DNA of 47,500 nt from Chrysomallon squamiferum (Eukaryota > Mollusca > Gastropoda > Neomphalida > Peltospiridae): contig CM022669.1 of assembly GCA_012295275.1 (NCBI GenBank), positions 10,529,949 to 10,577,448 of the forward strand, given 5' to 3'. Below are positions 1 to 11,797 of this stretch, piece after piece; positions within the stretch are counted from its first letter, which is position 1, and every line of letters starts with the position of its first letter. A program made the position numbers and the translations under genes. The notes below the pieces were generated by a model, which did not search any database, was not told the DNA's origin, and saw only the letters and a list, made by a program, of their open reading frames with translations.

Positions 1-358
1 CGCTTGTGTTTCAAACCAGTGAAATTGCTTTAATTACTGAGAAGGATTCCGTGGGGAATTCTGCGATAAACTCAGCAATCGACGACTTGGCTATCTGTAG
101 CTTTATCTGTAAACAAATTAATACACTGGTTTATTCAGTGGTCATTTTTATTCTAATACACTTTTCTATTTCTTTTTCTTTCTTTGTGACAGAATGAAAG
201 TCATTGACCCTAAAATGTATTTCAAAAAGTTAAAACATACAAATAACTGTGTGTGGCTGTGTTTGTGTGTATGTATGTATGTCTGTGTGTGTATGTGTGT
301 GGGTGTGTATGTATATATATATATATATATATATAGATATATAACCACACACACACAG

Positions 359-389
<31 letters not shown>

Positions 390-592
390 TTCTAAGCTAA
401 TTCATCACGATGATAATGGTTTTTGTTTTGATAATAAGGTGCAATGGAAACAGGATAACTAGACAAATAATAATAATAATAATAAATGCAGAATACTGAA
501 ATTTAAATGAATATCATTTCTTTTTTCTTGCAGTAAGCAGATATTTAATAATATATTTTTTTTAATTTAAATGCTGTTTTTGTTTTTTTCAG
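1..592. other. Non-coding sequence upstream of the GPCR coding exon
   Basis: I recognise no coding exon here. The stretch contains a compound GT/AT/AC microsatellite (243-388), a short AAT run near 467-485, and a pyrimidine tract ending in an AG at 591-592. That AG could be the acceptor for the exon that holds the GPCR start codon, so this is probably an intron or 5' flank of that gene. The short open frames are low-complexity products of the microsatellite. Confidence 0.6.
243..388. repeat. Compound palindromic microsatellite GT/AT/AC
   Basis: A GT-rich run is followed by an AT run and then an AC run. The two ends are therefore reverse complements of one another around the AT centre, so the tract could fold back as DNA or RNA. 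Confidence 0.9.
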
Positions 593-610
593 ACGTCTTC
601 ATATTTAATT

Positions 611-1369
611 ATGGACCAACAACGCGAATACGCCAACTACAGAAACATGTTTGAATCAAGGACAAACGTTTCGTCTCTCTTCAACTTCACTGGAGCAGAC
701 GACATCCTTCGAGAATTCGAAACGAATTTATATTCATCGATGAACTACAGGACACTTATTCTACTCTCCATGTACGTCCCTGTGTTCGTTGTGGCGTTGC
801 TAGGCAACCTACTTATCATCTGCGCGGTGGCTGGTGAAAAGACGATGAGGAAAGCACGGAACTATTTTCTGATCAATCTAGCTTGCTGTGACCTTTGCGT
901 GACCTTGGTGTGCATGCCCATAGCTGTCGGAACCATCACCTACAAACTGTGGATATATGGCGACTTTCTCTGCAAGACAACGTCCTTTTTGCAAGGTATG
1001 GAGCAATGAAGTCAGAGTTAATACCATATTCATATTTTTTAGTTTCAGAAATATAAAGCAAAATGAATAAGTATTATTAAATAACGGAAGAACGACTACT
1101 GAAGGAATTAACAGAATCAAAATAAATGTTATCAACAAAAACAGACAGGCAGACAAACAAACAAACAAATACGTAAATAAATAAATAAGGAAAATATATC
1201 TTTTCATCCATCCGCTTGTAGAATCCATCTGTTTATCCATCCGTGCATCCATCCATGCATCCATCCATTCATCTATCCGCCCGTCATTCTTTTTATAGCT
1301 CATATTTTTTCTGTGTATGTATATATAGGTGTGTGTGTGTATGTACGTATCGATCTATATATATATGTA

Positions 1370-1414
<45 letters not shown>

Positions 1415-3015
1415 CTGTTTATATATTATACCAATTTCCAGATTATTTCAATAAATAAATCAAATAAAGAAGGAAATAAAAAAGAATCTCTTTATTCACG
1501 TCTGAAACATAGCTACAGCAAATGTTAAAAAATTGCTGACTTCATTTTAAACGAATATATTAATATTATTTTTTTCTCGCTTTCTTTCAAATCCTCTACA
1601 GAGAATAACAAAGCAACAGCCAATTTATGATTAAGAAAAAAACACGAGATTTTGCACTATTGATTGAAGTGTAATCTCCACTGCTGGTTGTGTTATAAAA
1701 AATGATATACTTCCAATACAGTAATGCTTTCAAATCTCTGCTTAGCAGTAGTGTTTCAAAGTGTATGACCTTTTTTCCTCGTTATATTTTAGAATAACAA
1801 AAGATTCTGGTGATCTCGTTTGACAGCAAAATATCTCTTGTTAAAATGTAAAATTAAAGATCGAATATGGAAGACACTCTCTGTTGTGTTTTGATCGTAC
1901 GGTATGATATTGTAAAGTGTATCCAATTAAATGTCGACCTCATACAAAATACTTCAAATAGCCGTGGTGGAATTAGACGCAGACTGGTTCATAGAACCCA
2001 AGTTTTCAGCTTTATGATGTTCAAATTTTATGTTGTAAGAAGCTAAATATAAAAGTATAATGTTAAAACATGAACCTGATTACTATGTTGTTTTTTTATA
2101 TTATTAATCACAAGAATAACTATACTTCACTATATTATATTATAATCATGTTCGTCCATACAAATTAAAAACACTGCAGTCATTGAAATTAAAGTTATTA
2201 GTGCTCGTTACTTGAAAATACACATTCTGTATGTTCTACGGTATAGAATTTCGTAACTTAAAAGTTGTAAAAGTATTATCGCGAATAGCTGTTACAGTTT
2301 TCTGTCGTTAGCGTCTTACAACGATGTTTGTCTGTTTTCAGGTATCGCTGTGTCCACTGGCATATTCACGCTGACGGCCATGAGCATAGATCGCTTTCTT
2401 GCCATTCAGCGGCCGGTGACGAATCACAAAATCACCACCCCGGGCCAGGCTCTCGTTATCATCGGCGTCACGTGGGTTGTATCGGCAGCCTTTATGGGAC
2501 CCTTCTTCTACATCAAGAAACTCGACACTTTGCACTTCACGTCGCTCGAGCCCATGTACTTCTGCATCGAAGACTGGCCGAGAGACTACGACAGAAAAGC
2601 CTTTGGGATATTTCTGCTGTTCGCTAACTACATCATCCCTGCGATCACTCTGACGGCCTGTTACTCGCACATCGGGAAGAAACTCTGGTCTAACGACATC
2701 TACAGACAGTCGTCGGACAGCAGCACCACGCGCTTGTGTTCCCGGAAGAAAGCTGCGCGCATGCTCATTATTTTGGTGATCATATTCATGGTGTGCTGGC
2801 TTCCGTATCAGATAACCTCTCTTTGTATTGATCTTGAAGAGAACAGCGACCCCGTCGTTTTACTTCCATTCGCTATCTGGCTGGGGCATGCGCACAGTGC
2901 CATTAATCCGGTAATGCTCTGGGTTCTTAATCGACAGTTTCGACAAAAGGTGAGAGCGATGCTCAGAAAATTCCGTCGACGAAATGAATTTTACAATGAT
3001 CCTCGTTTTGTATGA
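611..3015 (+). CDS. Class A (rhodopsin-like) peptide-type G protein-coupled receptor, two coding exons
   Basis: Exons 611-995 and 2342-3015 join in phase 1 (donor GTATGG, acceptor TTTTCAG) to give 352 aa. This is probably a plasma-membrane receptor for a neuropeptide. Visible class A landmarks are N-glycosylation sequons at N19 and N25; N66 in TM1 (GN motif); D94 in TM2; C121 before TM3 and C203 in extracellular loop 2, the usual disulfide; DRF at 145-147; W173 in TM4; CWLP at 280-283 in TM6; and NPVML at 317-321 in TM7. The tail after TM7 is short and basic, with almost no Ser or Thr. The FCxxDWP-like second loop and the LQG-V-ST segment of TM3 resemble SIFamide, NPFF, orexin/allatotropin or trissin-type receptors, but I cannot choose a subfamily. 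An additional upstream coding exon is not excluded. Confidence 0.9.
996..2341 (+). other. GPCR intron in TM3
   Basis: This is a phase-1 intron in the receptor's third transmembrane segment. It contains ATCC-rich sequence (about 1205-1280) and a second GT/AT/AC compound microsatellite (1313-1412). I see no exon in it. Confidence 0.85.
1313..1412. repeat. Compound microsatellite GT/AT/AC
   Basis: TGTG/TATA-rich sequence runs into a pure AC run at about 1373-1412. The layout is the same inverted GT-AT-AC arrangement as at 243-388. Short frames across it are low-complexity. Confidence 0.9.
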
Positions 3016-3402
3016 AAACTTTGCCTTTAGCAACAGACGGTGTCCTTTACTCTGTGATGAGATGAGGAAGAAGTAATTCCCCTAACAAATACGATCAGAC
3101 ACCTTTTTCCAGGGCGGGTCAACATTGACGATGTCCCATATAACTTTGAAGATGACATTAGTTTTATTCTACAAAGAGAAAGAAAAGCGTATGTTGCCCA
3201 TATTCTTTAGGGGACTGCTTCTGGTCTAATCTCGTAGAATTCCACTCCAGGGTGGTGATTAAATTCAGTGATGAAGAGACTAATTCCAGAGAGTGACTGA
3301 TGGCGAAAGGTTGATCCTGACTCATAAAGAAGACAAATATATCAGTCACTGTTGGAAAAATCCAGACACATTTAACTGCCTTGAGGTATCAGACGTTGCT
3401 CT

Positions 3403-3446
3403 AATAAAGTGAACGGTGAAACGAAAACTTTATTTCAGACAATAAA
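3403..3446 (+). terminator. Candidate polyadenylation signals of the GPCR gene
   Basis: Two AATAAA hexamers lie at 3403-3408 and 3441-3446, about 400 bp after the receptor stop codon. They are the first close pair downstream. Transcript data would be needed to choose between them. Confidence 0.4.
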
Positions 3447-4741
3447 TCACAATGAAAAAAAAAACTTCACGGTAACAGAGATGTTTAAAAAAAAAAAATT
3501 CAAAGTGAATTATTTTAACTTTTTAACACGATTACATAGAACAGTTTCGCTTGAATTATAGATATATATGTATATAGTGATTCTTAAGCTTTATCGTATG
3601 GATTTAATTCATTTAAAAACCACGAATAATGAGAACATTTGTAATTATGAGGGTGGATTCAGGATTTCAGGAAACAGGGATCGTTACTGTGCTACATATA
3701 ATTTTTCGAGTTTAAATTAGTTTTATTTTAAAGAAAACAATCATCGAGATCAGCTTGTGAAAACTGGTTGACTGCACAACACACGCATTTACGCACGACG
3801 TACTCTAGTTTACTATAAACGCATTTTTCATCTAACCCGAGTTCCATTTCTATAACCCGACCAAAATACTGAATCATGAAAAAATTAAAATTCACGTCTC
3901 TGTAAGCTATACTATCTCATTCGTCCATTTGCAACATGATTTGTGTTTGTGTACATATGTAAATAAATGAATTTATTTTTGTTGATCCTGTACATTCAAT
4001 TTTATATCACATTTTTGCCATTTTTGCTCAATTCATGTTAGTAGGATATATATATATATATATATTCGTCGTCATCATAAAAATCATCAACAATATTATA
4101 TACTACTACAATTAAAAACATTATCATGTTTATATATAATTAAAATTATTCTATATTCCTGCTCTCAAAATGTATACATTCTGACGCGGCCAAACTACCA
4201 TAGCGTTTATCACAAAGTAAATTATTTTAAATTGCTCATCGTTTAAAACGCGTAGACAGTCTTAATATATTATGTGTTTCCATATTTGTATTTTGTTCTG
4301 ACGGTAAATCTTTGCTAACAACAAAGGATGCAAATAAAATAGTGCTACTTATACACATCTGAGCACTACCTTTATGCTATAGTCTGACGTCATCACGAGT
4401 AGGCGAAGAACATTCTTTTCTGTAAAAGAACTCTTCTTTATTTGTTCTTCTTTCGTGTACGCGTGCGTGTACGTGTGTGTGTGTGTGTATATAACAACAA
4501 TGGTGTAATTTTTTAAATACATACTGCAACGCAAACTACTTGAGAACTATCATGACGGGAAGATTTTAAAGTAATTTAACTTGTCCGAGGTTTTACTCCT
4601 ATTGTGAGTTTGTTGTATCATAAAATAAAATAAATTAATTTCATATTAATAAAACTATTCTTTACATATAATACTATTTATACGTTAATGAAGCCACTAA
4701 AATGGTTGAGATGTTTTAAATCACACACTCCAGCGACATAG

Positions 4742-4742
<1 letters not shown>

Positions 4743-4795
<53 letters not shown>
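4743..4795. repeat. TTA trinucleotide microsatellite
   Basis: A near-pure (TTA)n run. Confidence 0.95.
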
Positions 4796-4798
<3 letters not shown>

Positions 4799-6160
4799 GC
4801 ACTATATATTTTACTTCGTATTATTTTATATATATGTATTTGTTGCATGCTATAACTTATATTTTCTATTCTGTTATTTATGTGTCTGTGTTTATATATA
4901 TATACATGTCGGTTGTTCCCAGCAGACAACGAATTTTTTTCACTGAAAGGATAATATAGATTTGTAAATTTTTTGTATGTGTCTGTTAATATTTTCATTA
5001 TTTGCCTAATTATTATCATTATTATTAAAAATAAAATAACATGACCTGAAATTATAGCATACTATTATATTACTCTTTACTTTCCTATCTGAACAAAAGT
5101 AATAATGTTATTACGTCATGAATATTATGACGTCATCTTAATATAGCATTTGATTTTTGTTTGTTTTTCTTATAAAAGAACCATACCTCTACCATAAAAA
5201 TTTATAAACACCAAAATATTATTAACTGTTTGATCTAAAATAAATTAAATATAATAAAATGTGCAACAAGTACATATAATAATAGTAATAATAATGTGGG
5301 TTTTTTGGGGTGTTTTTTTTTTTTTTGTTTTGTTTTTTATAAACTATAAAGTAAGGAGTATTATTAATCTACATACCAACACCTAAATGAATTAACTTGT
5401 TATTTTTGTAAACTGATAATATTAAATTTGTTTATTCATTTGTTTGTTTTGTTTGTTTATGTTACATACAATATGGTGAACGTGTCTTAAATTTATGTTA
5501 CTGAACAATAAATTTCAAACTATTAAATATTGTTGTGCTGTTTATATATATGACTTTCAAACTGAACACAAATCAAACACCAGGGGAGAGAATAAAAGAT
5601 CAAACAAATGAAATTAAATTTTAAACGTATCTAAAACGTCAAAATATTATTACAAGAACATTCAAAGCTTCAAGATCCTGAAACCATTTTGCTCTTATTA
5701 AAAGGAGAAGGAAAAAAGAAAGAAAGAAAGAAAAAATAATTAAATAAAGATGGAAAATGAAAGAAACAAAGAAAACAAAAGACTGAAAAAAGAAAATACT
5801 ATTTCCGTGTGAAAATTAAAACATATTTTATTATTTTTTAGTTGTGTAAAAACAGCCATTTCGGTCATTAACTTTTCAATGCTATCATCTTTAAAGCAGA
5901 TTGTGATTATTAAAAAAATGAGTAATTCCATAGTTGTCGGTTAGTGCCTCTTGTAATCGAAATTAAACGAACGCTGTTATATACATGTGTATACGAGTGT
6001 GTGTGTGTGTGTGTGTTTGTGTGTGCGTGGGAGAGAGAGAAAAAGAGACAGACAGACAGAGGAAAAATGTGTTTATGTTATGAATACGACATTGTAACAA
6101 TGAAGCTCTAATTAATCTTACATAATATGGAATTGAAAAAAAAAAAAAAAAAAACAAAAC

Positions 6161-6162
<2 letters not shown>

Positions 6163-6213
<51 letters not shown>
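6163..6213. repeat. AC dinucleotide microsatellite
   Basis: A pure AC run about 50 bp long. It lies about 140 bp from a GT run (about 5999-6026) on the same strand, so the two could pair. Confidence 0.95.
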
Positions 6214-6215
<2 letters not shown>

Positions 6216-6564
6216 TACACATACATATTAGTAATTCTTGTTTATTAACATATCACCATGACTACCTGACCGTACATTAAAGTTGATGATGTTAAATCGA
6301 AACCAAGATTAACTTAATACCCTAAGATTTATAATCAGAACTTCTTTACAGTAATAATTAGGAAAGTTAACTTATTGCTTGAAAGACAGAAGATTTTCAT
6401 TAATTTGTTACTAATACAGATTTATCTCACAAACTCCCGTTCAGGATGTACTAATAATGCGTCAGTGTATAAAAATAATAAATTTAATCGAATCATAATG
6501 AAATTATAGTAGAAAGAAACGGAACGAATAGATCGAAATAGGCATAGAGTGGGTTAGTGAGAGA

Positions 6565-6625
6565 TAGAGAGAGAGAATGAGAAAGAGAGCGAGCGAGAGA
6601 GAAAGAGAGAATGAGAGAGAGCGAG

Positions 6626-6697
<72 letters not shown>
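6565..6697. repeat. GA-rich microsatellite
   Basis: Interrupted GA repeats become pure over about 6629-6697. The Arg/Glu-rich open frame across it is an artefact of the repeat. Confidence 0.95.
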
Positions 6698-6699
<2 letters not shown>

Positions 6700-7229
6700 A
6701 TTAGTTTTCTATTAACAAAACAAATATATTCAAAAGACCTGGAAAATGTACAGATAAAAAGAGTAGGAAAAAAACCCCGAAAAAAAACCCCAACGGTTTC
6801 ATCTAAAATATTGTGTATGTGTGTGTGAGTGTGTGTGTGTGTGAGTGTCTAAACGCATATCTGTATGTATGACATTCTATCGATCAGGAGATTATTGAAG
6901 CCACCCATACAATGTTACCATATTGATTTTAAATTTATAACTTTTTTTTTTTTTAACAAAGCTAACTTAAACAGTTAATTATTTACATAGCATACTTTCT
7001 CACTCAGATTGTCCACCAAACCCATTATTGTCATTCGTTTTTGTTCGTTAAAATCCTTCAAAAGTGGCTTTAATAATAACGTCTAACAACTGACAACATT
7101 TTAGATTTACAAGCAAATCAAACCATACACTCTGATTGATTATAATCATTAAAAATAAAATGTATTTCTTTTGATAACAGAAGAATCAATATAATATAAT
7201 AAGAATGATAATAACTGAACATAACATTG

Positions 7230-7234
<5 letters not shown>

Positions 7235-7292
<58 letters not shown>
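7235..7292. repeat. GA dinucleotide microsatellite
   Basis: A pure (GA)n run of about 58 bp. Confidence 0.95.
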
Positions 7293-7295
<3 letters not shown>

Positions 7296-7736
7296 GATAA
7301 TTAATATAAAGACGCAGAATAATGACGTTTACTAATCTTTTCTTATGAATTTAATCTAAGTATTTCCGCAACAGATTATCTAATATTGAAGAATCCTCTG
7401 AAAACAACCAGATGAAATTTTTAATCACGAAGGGAAATAACCCGCTACGGATTACTGCAAAAATTATTAGTAGTTGATTTCCCCTGGCAGAAAACGAAAG
7501 TATTCAGGTTTTATTAAAAAAAAAAAAAAAAAAAAAGGAAAGAAAGAAGAAGAAGAAAAGTTAAACAGTGTGATACACGCATCAGTTGTAACGAGTTAAC
7601 AACCATATTAAAATGAGAGACGAAAGCTGTCGCCACCATGCAGAGATACAATTTATTATTATTATTATCAATACTGACAATAGTATAAATATTTTTGTCT
7701 ATATGTTAACACAGTTATACAACAAAAAAGAACGAC

Positions 7737-7767
<31 letters not shown>

Positions 7768-8135
7768 AAAAAAAAAAAACAGAAAGTGTCAAATAGAAGT
7801 ATTTATAGTATATTTTTGGAGATACCATGGATTAGTTGGGTTTTTTTAAGCCCATTCGGCCATTGATTTATCATTAATCTTATGATTAGGCTAATCGGCA
7901 CACGGCGAACAGAACCTTTTTAAAATTAGGTTACCATTTCTACTTTAATTTTCATGGACACTGGAACAGAAAAAGATTTTCAGTTGTTTAATAAAAAGAA
8001 AGCATTCAGACGAAACGTACTAGCGCAGCAGAAAAGCATACTTGTTCACTTGATCAAGGAACAGTCAATAATACCTGTTAAATTATTAACCAATGAAAAT
8101 GAGCTTTTCCCCATCTGCGGTGCTGCAGCTCAAGT

Positions 8136-9563
8136 ATGGCTGACTATAACAAGTTTGCGAATGATTTGTCAGAGGTGTGTGGAGCTGCCGAGTGCACAGA
8201 CGATTTCGACCCACTGTCGGGAGACATAGAATGTGTAGAAGAACAGATAGAGGACCAATTAAAAGCCCCCGATGAAAATCTGTAAGTAATATTTCTGTTT
8301 TATATTTTATTTTATTATCTATAAACGAGGAGTGTTTCTTCCAGTTCTGAGTTCCAGGAAAGAAAAAGTTCGAACTTCAGAACTTGAGTAAATCCATGCA
8401 TTGTCCTGTGTGTTTGTTATTTTGGTCCATAGAATTTTAAATATCCAATCGGCTCGAATTCGTCTCTGAAACTTGCAATATTGTGTAAAAATTAAAATAT
8501 TTTACTAATTAGATCTAAGCAGTGTTTATTCAGTTTAAATGGTTCCACATTCATTAGTATGCTACTCAGCCACTGTTGTCTAGTTGCAGTATGCTACACG
8601 CAGATAATACTTGTTCCAAATTAACTTGTCCTATTAGATAAATTGATTACCTCTCAGACTTAAAACAATTATTATCTTCAGTAATAATATTTATTTAAAC
8701 AGGAATTTGCACTAACTGTTCTTTTATAATTATTTAATGTTTGAAATTAAAAAATGTATGCAGGTCCACACAAACACATACAAAAGAAATCGGGCACCAA
8801 ATAATTTATAACTGAACTTCATTAGGCATTTTAACTGTAATTTCTTGCATTATACATCCTGAATAATATTTAAATAATATTAATAATAAATAAATAATTA
8901 ACAGCTCCAATATACATATAAATGAAACTGAAAAAAGAAGAAAAGTAACCAAGTTTCTGATTATACTATTCACTATATCATGTGTATGTATCTCATACTA
9001 ACATGATTACATATATTAACATAGTTCATAGATTCCCAGAGTATATGTATTGTTTTATGTTTATTTAAACATTCAGCATTTCCAAGCAAAAATTATTTAG
9101 TTAAACCAAATCAGTATGAACAGAGCTAATGGACATCATTCATAACTAAACAGGAAGTGATTATATTGGTATTAGTATGTTCATATATATATATATTTAT
9201 ATTATAACATAAAAAACACTTGAATAACAGCTATTAACAGAGGTAATAGTCACAAGTATTAAATACATATTTAGTTATCATTAACACTGGAAATTAGGAA
9301 ACTTTAGAAAATTAATAAAATGACAGTTACACATTATAATAGAAAGTGCTGCTTGAAGTTTATACTACCTGAGTCTGTTTTGAAAACTGTCAAAAGAAAT
9401 CACTTAAATAAATGCAATGCATTGTGTGTTGTGAAGTGAACTCTATGCAGATATCAGTTTTATACATACAAGACAGTTCTTAAAAGTACTGATTGATTAT
9501 GATAATAATATTTTAATCATCAGATTATGTGCATTTAATACAAAAGCAAAAAATAATAAATTT

Positions 9564-9656
<93 letters not shown>

Positions 9657-11766
9657 ATAGGACTCATAATTTAAAAAAATAAATAAATATTAAATAAACA
9701 AAAAATGGGTAAATAAATCAGAAAATAATTGAAGGTAAATAACATGAATAAAATGTAAAGTTCATAAATATATATATTTTGACTTGGCAAAAGTAGTTGA
9801 AATATTGATAAATTCTGCATTATGAGAATAGGACATTTATTGCTGGATTAAGATGATAGTAATAACTGTAATTTCATATGTATTGATAATAATGTTTCTG
9901 TTATATTCTTTGTAACATGCAGCAAACAAGTGACTGATTACAGATTGTAAGTAATCTCTAAATGTTGTATTTATTTGATTTTGTTTCTTTTTGGTTATTT
10001 GTTTAAATAAATAAAAATTCAATTCCTTCTCTTTTTGTAATGTTATTACTTATCCCTTTCATCATTTTAAGTTATGAGATCAGATTAAGTAAATGTTTAA
10101 TAATGTTACAGTATATTTGTTTTTGTTTAATGTGATTGTCAATATTTTATTTATTTTGTATTTTTTCTGTTTATTTGAGCTGATGTAAAAATGAATTATA
10201 GAATTCATGAATCTTTATTGTTTTCTTTTTTTAATTGTTGTGTTGCATGGAAATTTGTATAAAAAGATGTTTCTGTGAGAGAAATATTTTTTTAATAAAT
10301 ATTCACCAAAGTTTATTTATTTTTGTATGCTCATATAAGAATCAGAATTATTTTTGTTTATTTTCTGTTTTTGAAGTCTGCAAATCAGAAAACATTAATG
10401 ACAGTTAAAATTCCAGTATATCAAACATTAAAAAACATAACAAACAAAACCTTCTAAAAACAAATAACTGTTACAGATTTTGAGGTCACAAAATATAGCA
10501 TATCTGGCTAAAATAAAATCAACTGCAAAAACATAATGGAATTTCCTAACTTTGAATTTAATTTTAGTATAAATATAACAATACATTGATCTGCAAACCA
10601 AATATTATCGTTCAGTATATGTATTTAAATTTAGCATAAATCTCTTGACATTGACATCCATATATTTTAAATCTATTAATGCTTGTCAATATATTCTGGT
10701 TACAGAAGTTATAATGTTACAGTGTAGGCGTATATGTATGGATATATATCACTACCACAATACATAATAATATTTTTTTGTACATAGTAATATTAAAAAA
10801 ATATTTTATTTATGGCAAATGTGTTCAGGTTTCTAATTTCATCAGTTGACATATGATTGTTATACTAGTGTAAGTTATAGATTATAAATATTTATATGTA
10901 CTTACAATTTTTGCTGACTTGTAAATGTGTACATGAAGTGGAAACATCCCATTTCTCTTTTTTTTTTTTTTTTTTTTTTCTAATTTTATAAGCTACTATG
11001 CATGTTATGGTATATAAATATTTAATTTTTGCCAATTCAGCACATTTCTGTTTTTAAAATTGCATTTAATTTTGTGCTTTATTTTAATCATTAATGTTTA
11101 TATTTAAAGTAGGGACATAAATACTTTTATTTCATTATTTATTTATTTTTTAAAGTTTTATTTCATAATAATGTCAGTAAATTTAAGTAAATAATAAACA
11201 TTTTATTAATAGATGCTGTTTGTAAAATAAATTTCAAAATGCAATAATCTGCTGTACCTATTAAAAAACAAATCAATTTCAGTTTATTAGAATTATTTAA
11301 TACTCAATTTCAGTTACCAATATTAATATCAAAGTAGATAGAAAATATTTTATGACTGTGTATATTTAGTAATATACTCTTTCAAAGTTACTATGCTGTG
11401 TATCTTTTTTATTGACCAGAACGTAAAGTTATTAACATGTAGTTTACTGTTCACTTATTATTTATTCATTCATTGACTATTCATTTATTTATATATTCAT
11501 GTCAGCTGGTATCATGGACGGTTGGACAGACAGACAGCAGAAGAGAGGTTATTGGCTGCTGATCATGAAAGTAGTTACCTGGTTCGGGAGAGTGACCGTA
11601 AACCAGGATCGTTTGTTTTGTCATACCTGGGCAAGTCATCACAACTGACACATTTCAGGTAAATATGCAGGTGTGAGACAAAAATAATGTCTTTTTATTA
11701 AGTTATAAATGTAAAATTACAGTATCTGTTAAAAAAGTGATGATGCCAAAAATTACATTTATTACT

Positions 11767-11797
<31 letters not shown>

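Larger units (their letters stand above)
3447..8135. other. Intergenic region between the GPCR and RASA1
   Basis: I find no conserved coding exon. The region is AT-rich and holds several microsatellites (TTA at about 4743, GT near 6000, AC at 6163, GA at 6565 and 7235), homopolymer A runs near 6136, 7517 and 7740, and two perfect TGACGTCA sites (4385 and 5128). The RASA1 promoter and 5' UTR should lie in its last part. An open frame from 7954 overlaps the RASA1 start out of frame. Confidence 0.6.

Noticed and set aside
166-400. Thr/His and Cys/Val repeat frames
   Set aside because: Translations of the GT/AT/AC microsatellite on either strand.
6577-6828. Arg/Glu-repeat protein
   Set aside because: A translation of the GA microsatellite.
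7954-8229. 91-codon open frame starting upstream of RASA1 and overlapping its start out of frame
   Set aside because: No family resemblance, and its second half shares DNA with RASA1 exon 1. It would matter as an overlapping uORF only if the transcript begins before 7954, which cannot be seen here.
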